A model generated the notes under the pieces. The model did no database searches. It was not told where the DNA came from and worked only from the letters and a program-made list of their open reading frames with translations. Below are positions 51,416-59,355 of a DNA stretch of 64,000 bases, piece after piece. The stretch comes from RDYZ01 sp964518905 (GTDB lineage Bacteria > Cyanobacteriota > Cyanobacteriia > Cyanobacteriales > Geitlerinemataceae). Every line of letters begins with the position of its first letter. Positions within the stretch are counted from its first letter, which is position 1. The stretch lies in NCBI GenBank assembly GCA_964518905.1, contig CAZFJL010000010.1, positions 1 to 64,000 on the forward strand, read 5' to 3'. The translations under genes and the position numbers were made by a program.

Positions 51416-52807
51416 ATGGTAGAACTCACTCCTAACCCTAGTTATAGCTTGACGCTGCGCTGTCAAATCCCGAATCAGTCGGGAATGTTAGCCAATATCG
51501 TCAATGCCGTTGCAGCGGTCGGCGGTAGCCTCGGGCAAATTGACTTGATTGAGCAAACTCATAAAGTCGCGATTCGCGAAATTACGGTCAATGCCTCAAG
51601 TACCGAGCACGCTGACAAAATCGTTGATGCGATTAAAGCGGTTCCGGATATGAATCTGATTGATGTGTACGATCGCACATTTAACCTCCATCGCGGCGGC
51701 AAGATTCGCATCGATAGTAAGCTCTCGCTCAAGCGTCAGGATGATCTGGCGATGGCTTATACGCCCGGTGTGGGTCGTGTCTGTCGCGCGATCGCTGAAG
51801 ATCCCGATCTGGTCTATACCCTAACAATCAAAAGCAACACCGTGGCGATCGTCACCGATGGTAGCGCCGTCCTCGGTCTCGGAAATCTAGGGCCTGAAGC
51901 CGCGATGCCGGTGATGGAAGGCAAGGCGATGCTATTCAAAGAGTTTGCGGGGATCGATGCGTTCCCCGTATGTCTCGACACCCAGGATGTAGACGAGATC
52001 GTCGAAACGGTATGTCGCATCGCGCCGGTGTTTGGTGGCGTCAACCTGGAAGATATCGCCGCGCCGCGCTGTTTTGAAATCGAGAAACGCCTACGCGAAC
52101 GTCTCGATATTCCCGTCTTTCACGATGACCAACACGGCACGGCGATCGTCACCCTCGCCGCCCTGTTCAACGCGCTGCGCGTCGTCGATAAAGAACTTGC
52201 GAAGACCAAAATTGTGATTAACGGTGCGGGAGCCGCAGGCGTCGCGATCGCCCGTCTGCTGCTCAAGGCCGGATCGACAAACACCTTGATGTGTGACTCC
52301 AAGGGCATCATCTCCAAATCGCGCACCGATATTAACGAGCAAAAACGCGAATTTGCCAGCGATGAAACCGGTCTGTTAGTCGATGCCGTGCGCGATGCCG
52401 ATATCTTCATCGGGGTCAGCGCTCCCGGTGTGCTTACCCGCGAGATGGTGCAGTCGATGGCTCCGAAGTCGATCGTCATGGCGATGGCCAACCCGATCCC
52501 CGAAATTCAGCCCGAGCTGATCCAGGGCGATGCAGCGGTGATCGCCACCGGACGCAGCGACTATCCCAACCAAATCAATAACGTGCTGGCGTTCCCCGGT
52601 ATTTTCCGAGGTGCGCTCGATTGTCGCGCCGTGGATCTGACCACGAACATGTACCTCGAAGCGGCCAGCGCGATCGCCTCGTTGATCTCACCGACCCAGG
52701 TCGCGGCGGACAACATCGTACCGTCGGTATTCGATGAGCGCGTCGTTGTCGCCGTCGCCGCCGCCGTGCAGCGAGCCGCCCGCCAAGAGGGAATCGCCCG
52801 CTGCTAG
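51416..52807 (+). CDS. NAD(P)-dependent malic enzyme with N-terminal ACT domain
   Basis: Oxidatively decarboxylates malate to pyruvate. The ATG at 51416 gives 463 residues; the frame upstream to 51296 is not family-like. Residues about 8-85 form an ACT domain (YSLTLRCQIPNQSGMLANIV), a site for allosteric amino-acid or metabolite control. The catalytic part shows AYTPGVGRVCRAIAEDP, TDGSAVLGLGNLGPEAAMPV, the metal/substrate region FHDDQHGTAIV, and the Rossmann loop VINGAGAAGVAIARLLL. ACT-malic fusions are common in cyanobacteria and other bacteria. Cofactor preference cannot be read with certainty. Confidence 0.94.
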   Translation: MVELTPNPSYSLTLRCQIPNQSGMLANIVNAVAAVGGSLGQIDLIEQTHKVAIREITVNASSTEHADKIVDAIKAVPDMNLIDVYDRTFNLHRGGKIRIDSKLSLKRQDDLAMAYTPGVGRVCRAIAEDPDLVYTLTIKSNTVAIVTDGSAVLGLGNLGPEAAMPVMEGKAMLFKEFAGIDAFPVCLDTQDVDEIVETVCRIAPVFGGVNLEDIAAPRCFEIEKRLRERLDIPVFHDDQHGTAIVTLAALFNALRVVDKELAKTKIVINGAGAAGVAIARLLLKAGSTNTLMCDSKGIISKSRTDINEQKREFASDETGLLVDAVRDADIFIGVSAPGVLTREMVQSMAPKSIVMAMANPIPEIQPELIQGDAAVIATGRSDYPNQINNVLAFPGIFRGALDCRAVDLTTNMYLEAASAIASLISPTQVAADNIVPSVFDERVVVAVAAAVQRAARQEGIARC

Positions 52808-52815
52808 GTGACTTC

Positions 52816-52848
52816 AGACCTTTGAGGTTTTGGAAACCTCAAAGGTCT
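52816..52848. repeat. 33-bp dispersed palindrome, copy 3
   Basis: AGACCTTTGAGGTTTT pairs with GAAACCTCAAAGGTCT in an almost perfect stem. It is followed by CGCTTCAACGTGATCAATCC, a tail shared in outline with 63819-63838. It lies between the convergent malic enzyme and sulfatase genes and could terminate both. Confidence 0.82.
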
Positions 52849-52887
52849 CGCTTCAACGTGATCAATCCCATATTTAGCTGGGGTAAC

Positions 52888-54411
52888 TTAGCTCATGCGT
52901 AACGTCTCCCAGCCCCGACCTTGATCGAGCATTTGGCTTAACTGTGCCACCAACTCCGCCCGATCGGGATCTTCCGCAATATTGTTGTTCTCCGCCAAAT
53001 CCGCTACATGGTCGAACAACATCCGCGCATACTGATCTCCCTCATCCGATCGCCACTCTGTATAGCGATAGCCGTCTACTTTGATCGAATCCCCATCCTC
53101 ATAGTGACTAAACGCGGCCTGTTTCCAGTCTAAATCCGGCTGATCGATCAAGCGCACAAAACTATCCCCCTCTAAATGCGACGGCAACTCCAGCCCGCAC
53201 AGCTCGCACAGCGACGGATACAGATCCACAAACTCCGTCAACCCAGCGACCCGCCGCCCCGCCGCTTTGCCCGGAACCCGCACAATCAACGGCGACCAGA
53301 GCGACGACTCAAAATTCGTATGCTTACACCACAAACCCTGCTCGCCCAAATGCCAGCCGTGATCCCCCCACAGTACAACGATCGTCTCCTCCGCTAACTC
53401 CAGCCGATCGACCTCCGCCAAAATTTGACCCACCAAGGCATCGGCGTAGCTCGTCGCTGCGTAATACCCGTGGATCATCGTCTTTGCCATCTCATCCGAT
53501 AGCGGCCCTTCCTTCGGAATCCCCTGATAATCCCGCAACTCTCCCCAATTCGAGAACGCATTATCCGGCGTTCCCGCTGGGCGAAATGGGTTATCCGCTA
53601 GGTTGATTTGGTCGCGATCGTACATCGCCCAATACCGCTCCGGCGCATTGAACGGCAAATGTGGCTTCGTCAGCCCCACCGCCAACAAGAACCGCTCCTT
53701 CGACTCCGCAAATCCCTTTAGTTTTTCGATCGCCTTATTCGTAATCTTGCCATCCGCATAAGCATCATCCGTCACATTCACCCGCTCAAACACAGGCCCG
53801 AGCTTAAACTTTCCCGGATTATCCAACGCCGACTGCCGACCCTCCGGTGTCATATACATCTGCTCCGCCCACATCCCCGACGGTCGCCAAGGCCGTTCAC
53901 TCCAAGCATCGAGATCATCATCATGCTGGTGATACACCTTACCGAGGGAAACCGTCGTATAGCCGTTCTGCTTAAACGTCGCCGGTAAACTCGGTAGATT
54001 GGGCGCATCCTTATCTTTACTGGCGTTATACGCGCTCCCAAATATCGTCCGATCGGCTCGTAACCCCGATAAAAAGCTGGCTCGCGACGCCCCACAAATC
54101 GGGACTTGACAGTATGCCCGCTCAAATAACGTCGCTTCCTTGGCCAGCCGATCGAGATTCGGCGAAATCATGTCCGATCGCCCATAACAGCCCAACTGTG
54201 GCCGCAAATCATCCACCACGATCGCCAACACATTCGGCGCTTTCCCCCCAGCACTCTTCGATCCCGATCCTGATTCCGATCCCGATCCTGATTCCGATCT
54301 TGATTGTAAACCAGGAACACTACACCCCGTCAAAACCTTGCTCAACAGCGGCAAACTTGTCAGGCCGAATAAACCCCCGATCAGTTTCCGACGCGAAAAA
54401 TTGCGGTTCAT
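52888..54411 (-). CDS. Tat-type lipoprotein sulfatase (iduronate-2-sulfatase-like)
   Basis: 507 residues. The N-terminus FSRRKLIGGLFGLTSLPLL, with lipobox LTGC (Cys30), indicates Tat export and lipid anchoring. A Ser/Gly linker (residues about 37-54) follows. The sulfatase domain has metal ligands Asp67 and Asp68 in AIVVDDLRPQLGCYG and the formylglycine site Cys106 in CGASRASFLSGLR (C-x-A-S-R). Later motifs are LGKVYHQH, GLTKPHLPF and LWGDHGWHLGEQGLW. It probably removes sulfate from sulfated sugars outside the cell. A radical-SAM or FGE-type maturase is not in the window. It is convergent with the malic enzyme. Confidence 0.93.
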   Translation of the reverse strand: MNRNFSRRKLIGGLFGLTSLPLLSKVLTGCSVPGLQSRSESGSGSESGSGSKSAGGKAPNVLAIVVDDLRPQLGCYGRSDMISPNLDRLAKEATLFERAYCQVPICGASRASFLSGLRADRTIFGSAYNASKDKDAPNLPSLPATFKQNGYTTVSLGKVYHQHDDDLDAWSERPWRPSGMWAEQMYMTPEGRQSALDNPGKFKLGPVFERVNVTDDAYADGKITNKAIEKLKGFAESKERFLLAVGLTKPHLPFNAPERYWAMYDRDQINLADNPFRPAGTPDNAFSNWGELRDYQGIPKEGPLSDEMAKTMIHGYYAATSYADALVGQILAEVDRLELAEETIVVLWGDHGWHLGEQGLWCKHTNFESSLWSPLIVRVPGKAAGRRVAGLTEFVDLYPSLCELCGLELPSHLEGDSFVRLIDQPDLDWKQAAFSHYEDGDSIKVDGYRYTEWRSDEGDQYARMLFDHVADLAENNNIAEDPDRAELVAQLSQMLDQGRGWETLRMS

Positions 54412-54977
54412 CTTGATTACCTCAAGTCTTAGAAGGTGCTTACAAAGTCTGGAAGGTCGGGGAGATCATCAAGCTCTATGGCTTGCATTCGACCATTAGA
54501 TTCAATGGTTAGATTCGAGAGGAAACAAAATCACAGCAAGAGCAAAATTTCGATCAACCAAAATCCTAGAGTGTATTGATCTTAATTCGACTTTATAGAA
54601 AATAAACGTATAGATTATCGGTGTTTCACTTCAATGCTCCGAAATTAATAAGCTGAATCTCGGTAGTATCGAAGACCTTAGACGGAGTCCTGGGTTTTCT
54701 GTGGTGGGTTTAGCCTGAGACCGAATAACTTGCAACCTAGAAGATGTGCTCTCGACATCACCGACAGCAACTAAGACCGGGATCAGTGTACTTTTGTTAA
54801 GGCTCGATCCGTTCTTGATTGCATCTTTGAGCGTTACTCCGGCGATCTTTGATGGCGTGTTCGATGCGATCAACCCCAATTAATTGCGCTTGATCGTCAT
54901 CACGTACAATCCCGCGACCTACGTCAAACATCACCGGACCACAACCACTTTTTTACTCTTCATTAATAGGCATCATC
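54412..54977. other. AT-richer intergenic region
   Basis: 566 bases before the desaturase gene with no supported gene. The 82-codon minus-strand frame at 54631-54879 has no family features. A local inverted repeat ACCATTAGATTC/AATGGT is present near 54494. The stretch is more AT-rich than its neighbours. Confidence 0.5.
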
Positions 54978-56000
54978 GTGTTAAACCCCGGTCAACAGCT
55001 CTATCGAGACCTGCGCGATCGTCTTGAAGAAACAGACTTCTTCAAGCGCAACACCGCTGACTACGTGCGCAAAATCACGACCTACGGCCTGTTGCATATC
55101 CTGTCTTACATCGGCCTTTACGCCTGTGCTGAAACACCCTGGCGCTGGGCCGCTCTAATTGGCCTCACCCTCTCCGGCATCCAGTTTTACTACGTCAGTC
55201 ATGACGCCGGACACTACGCCATTTCCGACAACAAAAACGTCAATTTGCGCCTAGGCCATATCGGTCATACGTTTATCGCCGGTGCAAGCTTCCGTTTCTG
55301 GCAGTACAAGCACGACCTACACCACCGCTACTGCAACGACGAAACGCGCGATCCCGACATGAATGCGTTTTTCCTCAAGCTCTACGAATCGGACGCCCGC
55401 GAACGTCCCGCCTGGGTGAACTGGGTGATTCGTAACCAAGCTGTGCTGCTCTGGGTCTTGGTGCTGTTCCATAACTTTGAGTTCCAGCGGATGAGCTGGG
55501 TGTATACCCATCAAAACCCGGTGCGTTGTCGTGCGGAACGTGTGCTAATTCCGCTGCACGTGCTGACCTATTTGGTCATCCCGATCGCGATTCTCGGCTG
55601 GCAAATGACCCTGACGAACTACATCATTTCGGGCATGATCTCCGGCGTGATCCTGGCGAAACTGTTCGCCATTAACCACATCGGTATGCCCAGTGTTCCG
55701 AGCGATCACGGCCTGTCGTTCCTTGAGCAACAGGTGATCACGTCGCGCAACGTTGTCGTTCCGGCGCTATTTGATGACTACTTTGGCGGGCTGCACTACC
55801 AAATCGAACATCACCTATTTCCTTGGGTATCGATCGATCGCTATCGCGCCGCCAGCCCGATCGTCAAAGCCTTTTGCCAAGAACACGGCATTGCCTACGT
55901 TGAGGAAAACTTCGGCCTTGCCCTGCTCAATGTCGAGCGTCATCTTGCCGTCATGTCCAAAACCGAGAACGCGCAGGCAGCCGTTAGCTCACTGAGTTAG
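54978..56000 (+). CDS. Front-end-type fatty acid desaturase without cytochrome b5 domain
   Basis: 340 residues, a membrane di-iron desaturase. The three histidine boxes are HDAGHY, HDLHHR and QIEHHLFP. The Q-x-x-H-H third box is that of front-end (delta-5/6-type) desaturases, but the fused cytochrome b5 of eukaryotic members is missing, as in cyanobacteria, which use ferredoxin. About four membrane helices lie in two pairs (around residues 35-70 and 150-220). The start is GTG at 54978 (MLNPGQQLYRDL). Substrate position cannot be assigned. It stands alone, 161 bases before rplY. Confidence 0.88.
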   Translation: MLNPGQQLYRDLRDRLEETDFFKRNTADYVRKITTYGLLHILSYIGLYACAETPWRWAALIGLTLSGIQFYYVSHDAGHYAISDNKNVNLRLGHIGHTFIAGASFRFWQYKHDLHHRYCNDETRDPDMNAFFLKLYESDARERPAWVNWVIRNQAVLLWVLVLFHNFEFQRMSWVYTHQNPVRCRAERVLIPLHVLTYLVIPIAILGWQMTLTNYIISGMISGVILAKLFAINHIGMPSVPSDHGLSFLEQQVITSRNVVVPALFDDYFGGLHYQIEHHLFPWVSIDRYRAASPIVKAFCQEHGIAYVEENFGLALLNVERHLAVMSKTENAQAAVSSLS

Positions 56001-56161
56001 CCAGTTGTTGCGTTGACCGGCTGTTTTATTGGCCTGCTGACGTGCAAAATACGCAAGAACAGACCCTCCATCGTGATCAAACCAAGCTCTGTTTGGTGCG
56101 GTCGGATCGAGCGTGCTAAAATTAGAGGCTCGATTTTAGCCAACCCCGAAAGAAAACTACG

Positions 56162-56734
56162 ATGGAATTGACTGTAGAAGGCAAAGCTAGACCGGAAGGC
56201 AGCAAGCCGCGCGCGCTGCGCCGTGAAGGTCTCGTGCCTGCCGTTCTGTACGGACACAAAGGTACAGAATCGGTTGCATTTATGATCGACTTCAAAAGTG
56301 TCGAGACCCTGCTCAAGCAACCCTCACTGGGCAACCGCTTGATCTCTCTGGCTCTTCCGGACTGGAGCGGCAAAACCCTCCTGCGCGAAGTCCAAACCCA
56401 CCCGTGGAAGAACGACCCGCACCACCTCAGTTTCTTCTCGGTTGAGAACCAGAAGAAAGTTGAAGTTGAGGTTCCTTTGCGTTTTGTCGGGATTCCTGAG
56501 GGCGTCACTAAGGGCGGCATCCTCGAAGCGCTACTCACGTCGCTCAAGGTCGTCTGCAAGCCAGATGGTATTCCTGAGTCGATCGAAGTGGATGTGACCG
56601 CGCTCGATGTCGGCCAAGGTTTGCAAGTCTCGGATCTGCAACTCCCCGACGGTCTACAGGTTTTGATCAGCCCGAGCCAACTGCTCGTCGGTGTTCAAGA
56701 GTCGCGTGCAACGCGTACAGCCCGCGAAGGATAA
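56162..56734 (+). CDS. rplY: Large ribosomal subunit protein bL25, CTC form
   Basis: 5S-rRNA-binding ribosomal protein of 190 residues, the long CTC/TL5 form. The N-terminal bL25 domain shows GSKPRALRREGLVPAVLYGH, and the C-terminal beta domain shows LRFVGIPEGVTKGGILEALL and SIEVDVTALDVGQGLQVSDL. The last residues (VGVQESRATRTAREG) are basic. A TAAAAT near 56113 could be its -10 element. An imperfect hairpin follows at 56788-56811. Confidence 0.95.
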   Translation: MELTVEGKARPEGSKPRALRREGLVPAVLYGHKGTESVAFMIDFKSVETLLKQPSLGNRLISLALPDWSGKTLLREVQTHPWKNDPHHLSFFSVENQKKVEVEVPLRFVGIPEGVTKGGILEALLTSLKVVCKPDGIPESIEVDVTALDVGQGLQVSDLQLPDGLQVLISPSQLLVGVQESRATRTAREG

Positions 56735-57083
56735 TTCGTAGCGGGTATCGGCTTATCGAAATAAGCGAACGCAACGCGTTCGCGAATAACCGTTTCTCCG
56801 ACGGAACGGTTTATACGAAAAGACCTGATTTAAATTGTCTCGACTTCAATCAAAACCCATGGCATCACAATGTGTGCGTTGAGTTTTATCGGTTTCAAGT
56901 CGAGTTTAGAAGGCTGGGACTTTCGCCATACTTTGGTGCGAGTCCTGGTTTTCTTTTTCTATGTACGGAGCGGATCGGCGCAGATAGTTACGAGTTTCGT
57001 ACTAGAAGACAACTGAATTTAGTCTGTGGTTTGGTCGTTATTTAGCGTACGATTCGGCCTGTTCACCTTTTTTTATCCTGAGA
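56735..57083. other. Intergenic stretch after rplY with small inverted repeats
   Basis: 349 bases. GAACGCAACGCGTTC near 56768 and AACCGTTTC/GGAACGGTT at 56788-56811 form two small hairpins that may end the rplY transcript. Nothing else is recognised. Confidence 0.5.
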
Positions 57084-58076
57084 ATGAATTCCTACAACAT
57101 CTATGGTGTCGGCAACGCACTCGTTGATCTCGAATACAACGTATCAAGCGAAACGCTCGATCGTCTTGGCATTGAGAAAGGCGTGATGACGCTCATCGAT
57201 GAAGTGAAACAGGCTGACGTGGTCGCGGCGCTCGACGGTGCGGAATGTCATCGTGCCTGTGGCGGTTCGGCGGCGAATACTGTTGTGGCGATCGCGCAAA
57301 TGGGCGGCAAGGGGTTCTTTTCGTGTCGCATTGGGGATGATGAAACGGGCAAGTTTTATCTCGAAGATCTCACCCGCTTTGGCATCGCGACCAACATCAC
57401 ACCGCCGGAAACGCTGAATTTTGGGACGACGGGTAAATGTCTGGTGTTGGTGACGCCCGACGCCGATCGCACCATGAATACCTTCCTGGGCGTGTCGGCG
57501 GATATCTCGATCGCCGATCTGGAAGCAGACTCGATCGACGCCTCCGACTATGTCTATATCGAAGGCTATCTCGTTAGCTCGGACAGCGCCCGCGCTACGG
57601 CGATTCGCGCTCGTGAGCTAGCCCGTGAACACAACACGAAGGTCGCCTTCACGCTGTCTGACCCCAATATGGTCAAGTTTTTCAAAACCGGGTTGCTCGA
57701 AATTATTGGCGATGGCGTTGACCTGCTGTTCGCGAATGAAAGTGAAGCGATCGAGATGGCGGGAGTCGAATCGATCGAGGATGCGATCGCCTATCTCAAG
57801 ACGATCGCCAAGGAATTTGTCATCACCCTAGGGCCAAAGGGATCGCTAATCTATGACGGCACAACGCTGCATGAGATTGCGTCTTATCCCGTCACGGCGA
57901 TTGATACCGTTGGCGCGGGAGACATGTATGCGGGGGCTTTCCTTTACGGCATTACCCACGGCATGGATTACGCAACAGCCGGTGATTTAGCGTCACGCGC
58001 TTCAGCCCAAATCGTCACGAAATACGGCCCGCGCCTAAGTGACGCCGAAATTCAAGCCCTATTGACTCGCTCTTAA
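57084..58076 (+). CDS. PfkB-family sugar/nucleoside kinase (adenosine-kinase-like)
   Basis: 330 residues, ribokinase fold. N-terminal MNSYNIYGVGNALVDLEYNV and the glycine motif HRACGGSAANTVVAIAQMGG bind the sugar. The C-terminal signature DTVGAGDMYAGAFLYGI contains the catalytic Asp and the anion hole. The overall pattern is that of the PfkB/adenosine kinase group, so adenosine, ribose or a related sugar is possible; which one cannot be told. Start ATG at 57084 after an AGAATG context. Monocistronic. Confidence 0.93.
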   Translation: MNSYNIYGVGNALVDLEYNVSSETLDRLGIEKGVMTLIDEVKQADVVAALDGAECHRACGGSAANTVVAIAQMGGKGFFSCRIGDDETGKFYLEDLTRFGIATNITPPETLNFGTTGKCLVLVTPDADRTMNTFLGVSADISIADLEADSIDASDYVYIEGYLVSSDSARATAIRARELAREHNTKVAFTLSDPNMVKFFKTGLLEIIGDGVDLLFANESEAIEMAGVESIEDAIAYLKTIAKEFVITLGPKGSLIYDGTTLHEIASYPVTAIDTVGAGDMYAGAFLYGITHGMDYATAGDLASRASAQIVTKYGPRLSDAEIQALLTRS

Positions 58077-58282
58077 TTGCCTGGGCCTGTCCCAGTGTCT
58101 GGAGTTATCGAGGTTAGGGCTGAAGGTAGAAGCGTACGACATCACTCCTCGAAGTCATCTGTCAGCGATCGCCGTGAGATCGTGTGAAAATCGCATCAGA
58201 ATCGGATCGGAATCGCCATCAGAATCTAATCAGCGATCTCAGGCGTCTAGCAATGTGTATACCCACTTCGGTTCGTTAAGCC

Positions 58283-59131
58283 ATGACTAAACAACTAATG
58301 ATGATTCGCTCTGCCTCACCAATTTTCCTGACAACTCTGGCTCTGGGCGCACTTGGTTTGCCCGCGATCGCCGGTTCTTCGCCCGTCGGTTCGTCCCCGA
58401 CCGCCTATCAGTTGGCGCAGTTCAGCCCCGCCGATCGTCCCCCGCCGATTACGGCAGATGGTGGCGGGGCACGGTTTTCCGCTCCCGATTTCTCCGCTCC
58501 TGAAGGTGCGGGCAGTAGCGCCACCCGTAATAGCTGTATTGCGATGTCGCCGCTTGTGCCGAAAGATGCCAACGGCTCATACTACGGTTTGACGACGAGC
58601 GATCGCCCGGAGCTACATCTCTATACCCTTCGCGCAGAGGGTTCCCGCGCTCAACTGGCCACGCTCTACATCTACGAATATTCTGCCGAAGCTCCGGCGT
58701 TCGAGCCTGCATACGAGAAAGAATTCAACCTGCCAGATGCCACGCGCAGCATTGTGAGTGTCGGGGTTGATCCCGACTCCGAATTTACGTTTGATCCCTC
58801 GACTCAGTACGAGTGGTATATCGAAATTCAATGCGAGCCTGACAGCAATGATCCCACGACCTTGGCCTTTACCTATGGCTGGATCGAGCGTGCAGGCAGT
58901 GATCCGGTCGGCCTCGGCACGGTTGGCACAAATGATGCAGCGGCGGCCTATGGTGAAGCAGGGATTTGGTTTGAGTATCTCGACAACCTGATCGCTGCCG
59001 GATCGGAAAATTGGAGCTATATTCTCGATGGTTTCAGCGCTGCGATCGACGATAGCGCTGATCTCTCGCAGGCGACGATCGCTCCTTCGCCGCAGGATGC
59101 CAATGTGCAAATCATCCAGATTCAGCCCTAG
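58283..59131 (+). CDS. Secreted DUF928 protein
   Basis: 282 residues with a signal peptide (FLTTLALGALGLPAIAGS). A Pro/Gly/Ser linker follows, then the DUF928 domain, a beta-sandwich type: CIAMSPLVPKDANGSYYGLT, LYTLRAEGSRAQLATLYIYE, YEWYIEIQCEP, with one Cys near each end that could form a disulphide outside. Function unknown. In my experience DUF928 genes often sit beside CHASE2 cyclases and TPS/CHAT proteins in cyanobacteria, as here with the CHASE2 cyclase 224 bases downstream. Inference: a periplasmic partner or ligand of the CHASE2 sensor. Confidence 0.85.
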   Translation: MTKQLMMIRSASPIFLTTLALGALGLPAIAGSSPVGSSPTAYQLAQFSPADRPPPITADGGGARFSAPDFSAPEGAGSSATRNSCIAMSPLVPKDANGSYYGLTTSDRPELHLYTLRAEGSRAQLATLYIYEYSAEAPAFEPAYEKEFNLPDATRSIVSVGVDPDSEFTFDPSTQYEWYIEIQCEPDSNDPTTLAFTYGWIERAGSDPVGLGTVGTNDAAAAYGEAGIWFEYLDNLIAAGSENWSYILDGFSAAIDDSADLSQATIAPSPQDANVQIIQIQP

Positions 59132-59196
59132 CGATCGCGAAAGCTAAGACGCCGCCCTCTGAGACCCATCTTGGGTGACGCTGCCCTAAGTTTGGG

Positions 59197-59331
59197 TTGA
59201 CATGCTCCTCGGACTTAAAGTCCGAGGATTCTAAGGTTAGGCGAACAGACGAGGCGGCTGCTCTACTTTGTGGCTTAACGCTTCAACGGGCATGGCTAGC
59301 ACGCTAGTCTGATGCGCCCTCCACGTTCGTT
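59197..59331 (-). mobile_element. Right-end relic of an IS200/IS605 (TnpB) element, copy B
   Basis: Reverse complement of copy A (25524-25658) with 8 differences in 135 bases. On its own strand it ends CCTCGGACTTTAAGTCCGAGG then AGCATGTCAA, an intact palindrome, whereas copy A has one mismatch. The frame matching NERGGRIRLAC is kept. The element begins (its 5' end) 24 bases from the ATG of the CHASE2 cyclase and points away from it, opposite to the arrangement of copy A. No transposase gene is present. Confidence 0.72.
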
Positions 59332-59355
59332 GTCAAACCGCTCCCAGAGTTCACA

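Noticed and set aside
54631..54879. 82-codon minus-strand frame before the desaturase
   Set aside because: No ribosome-binding site, no recognised motif, and AT-rich intergenic composition.
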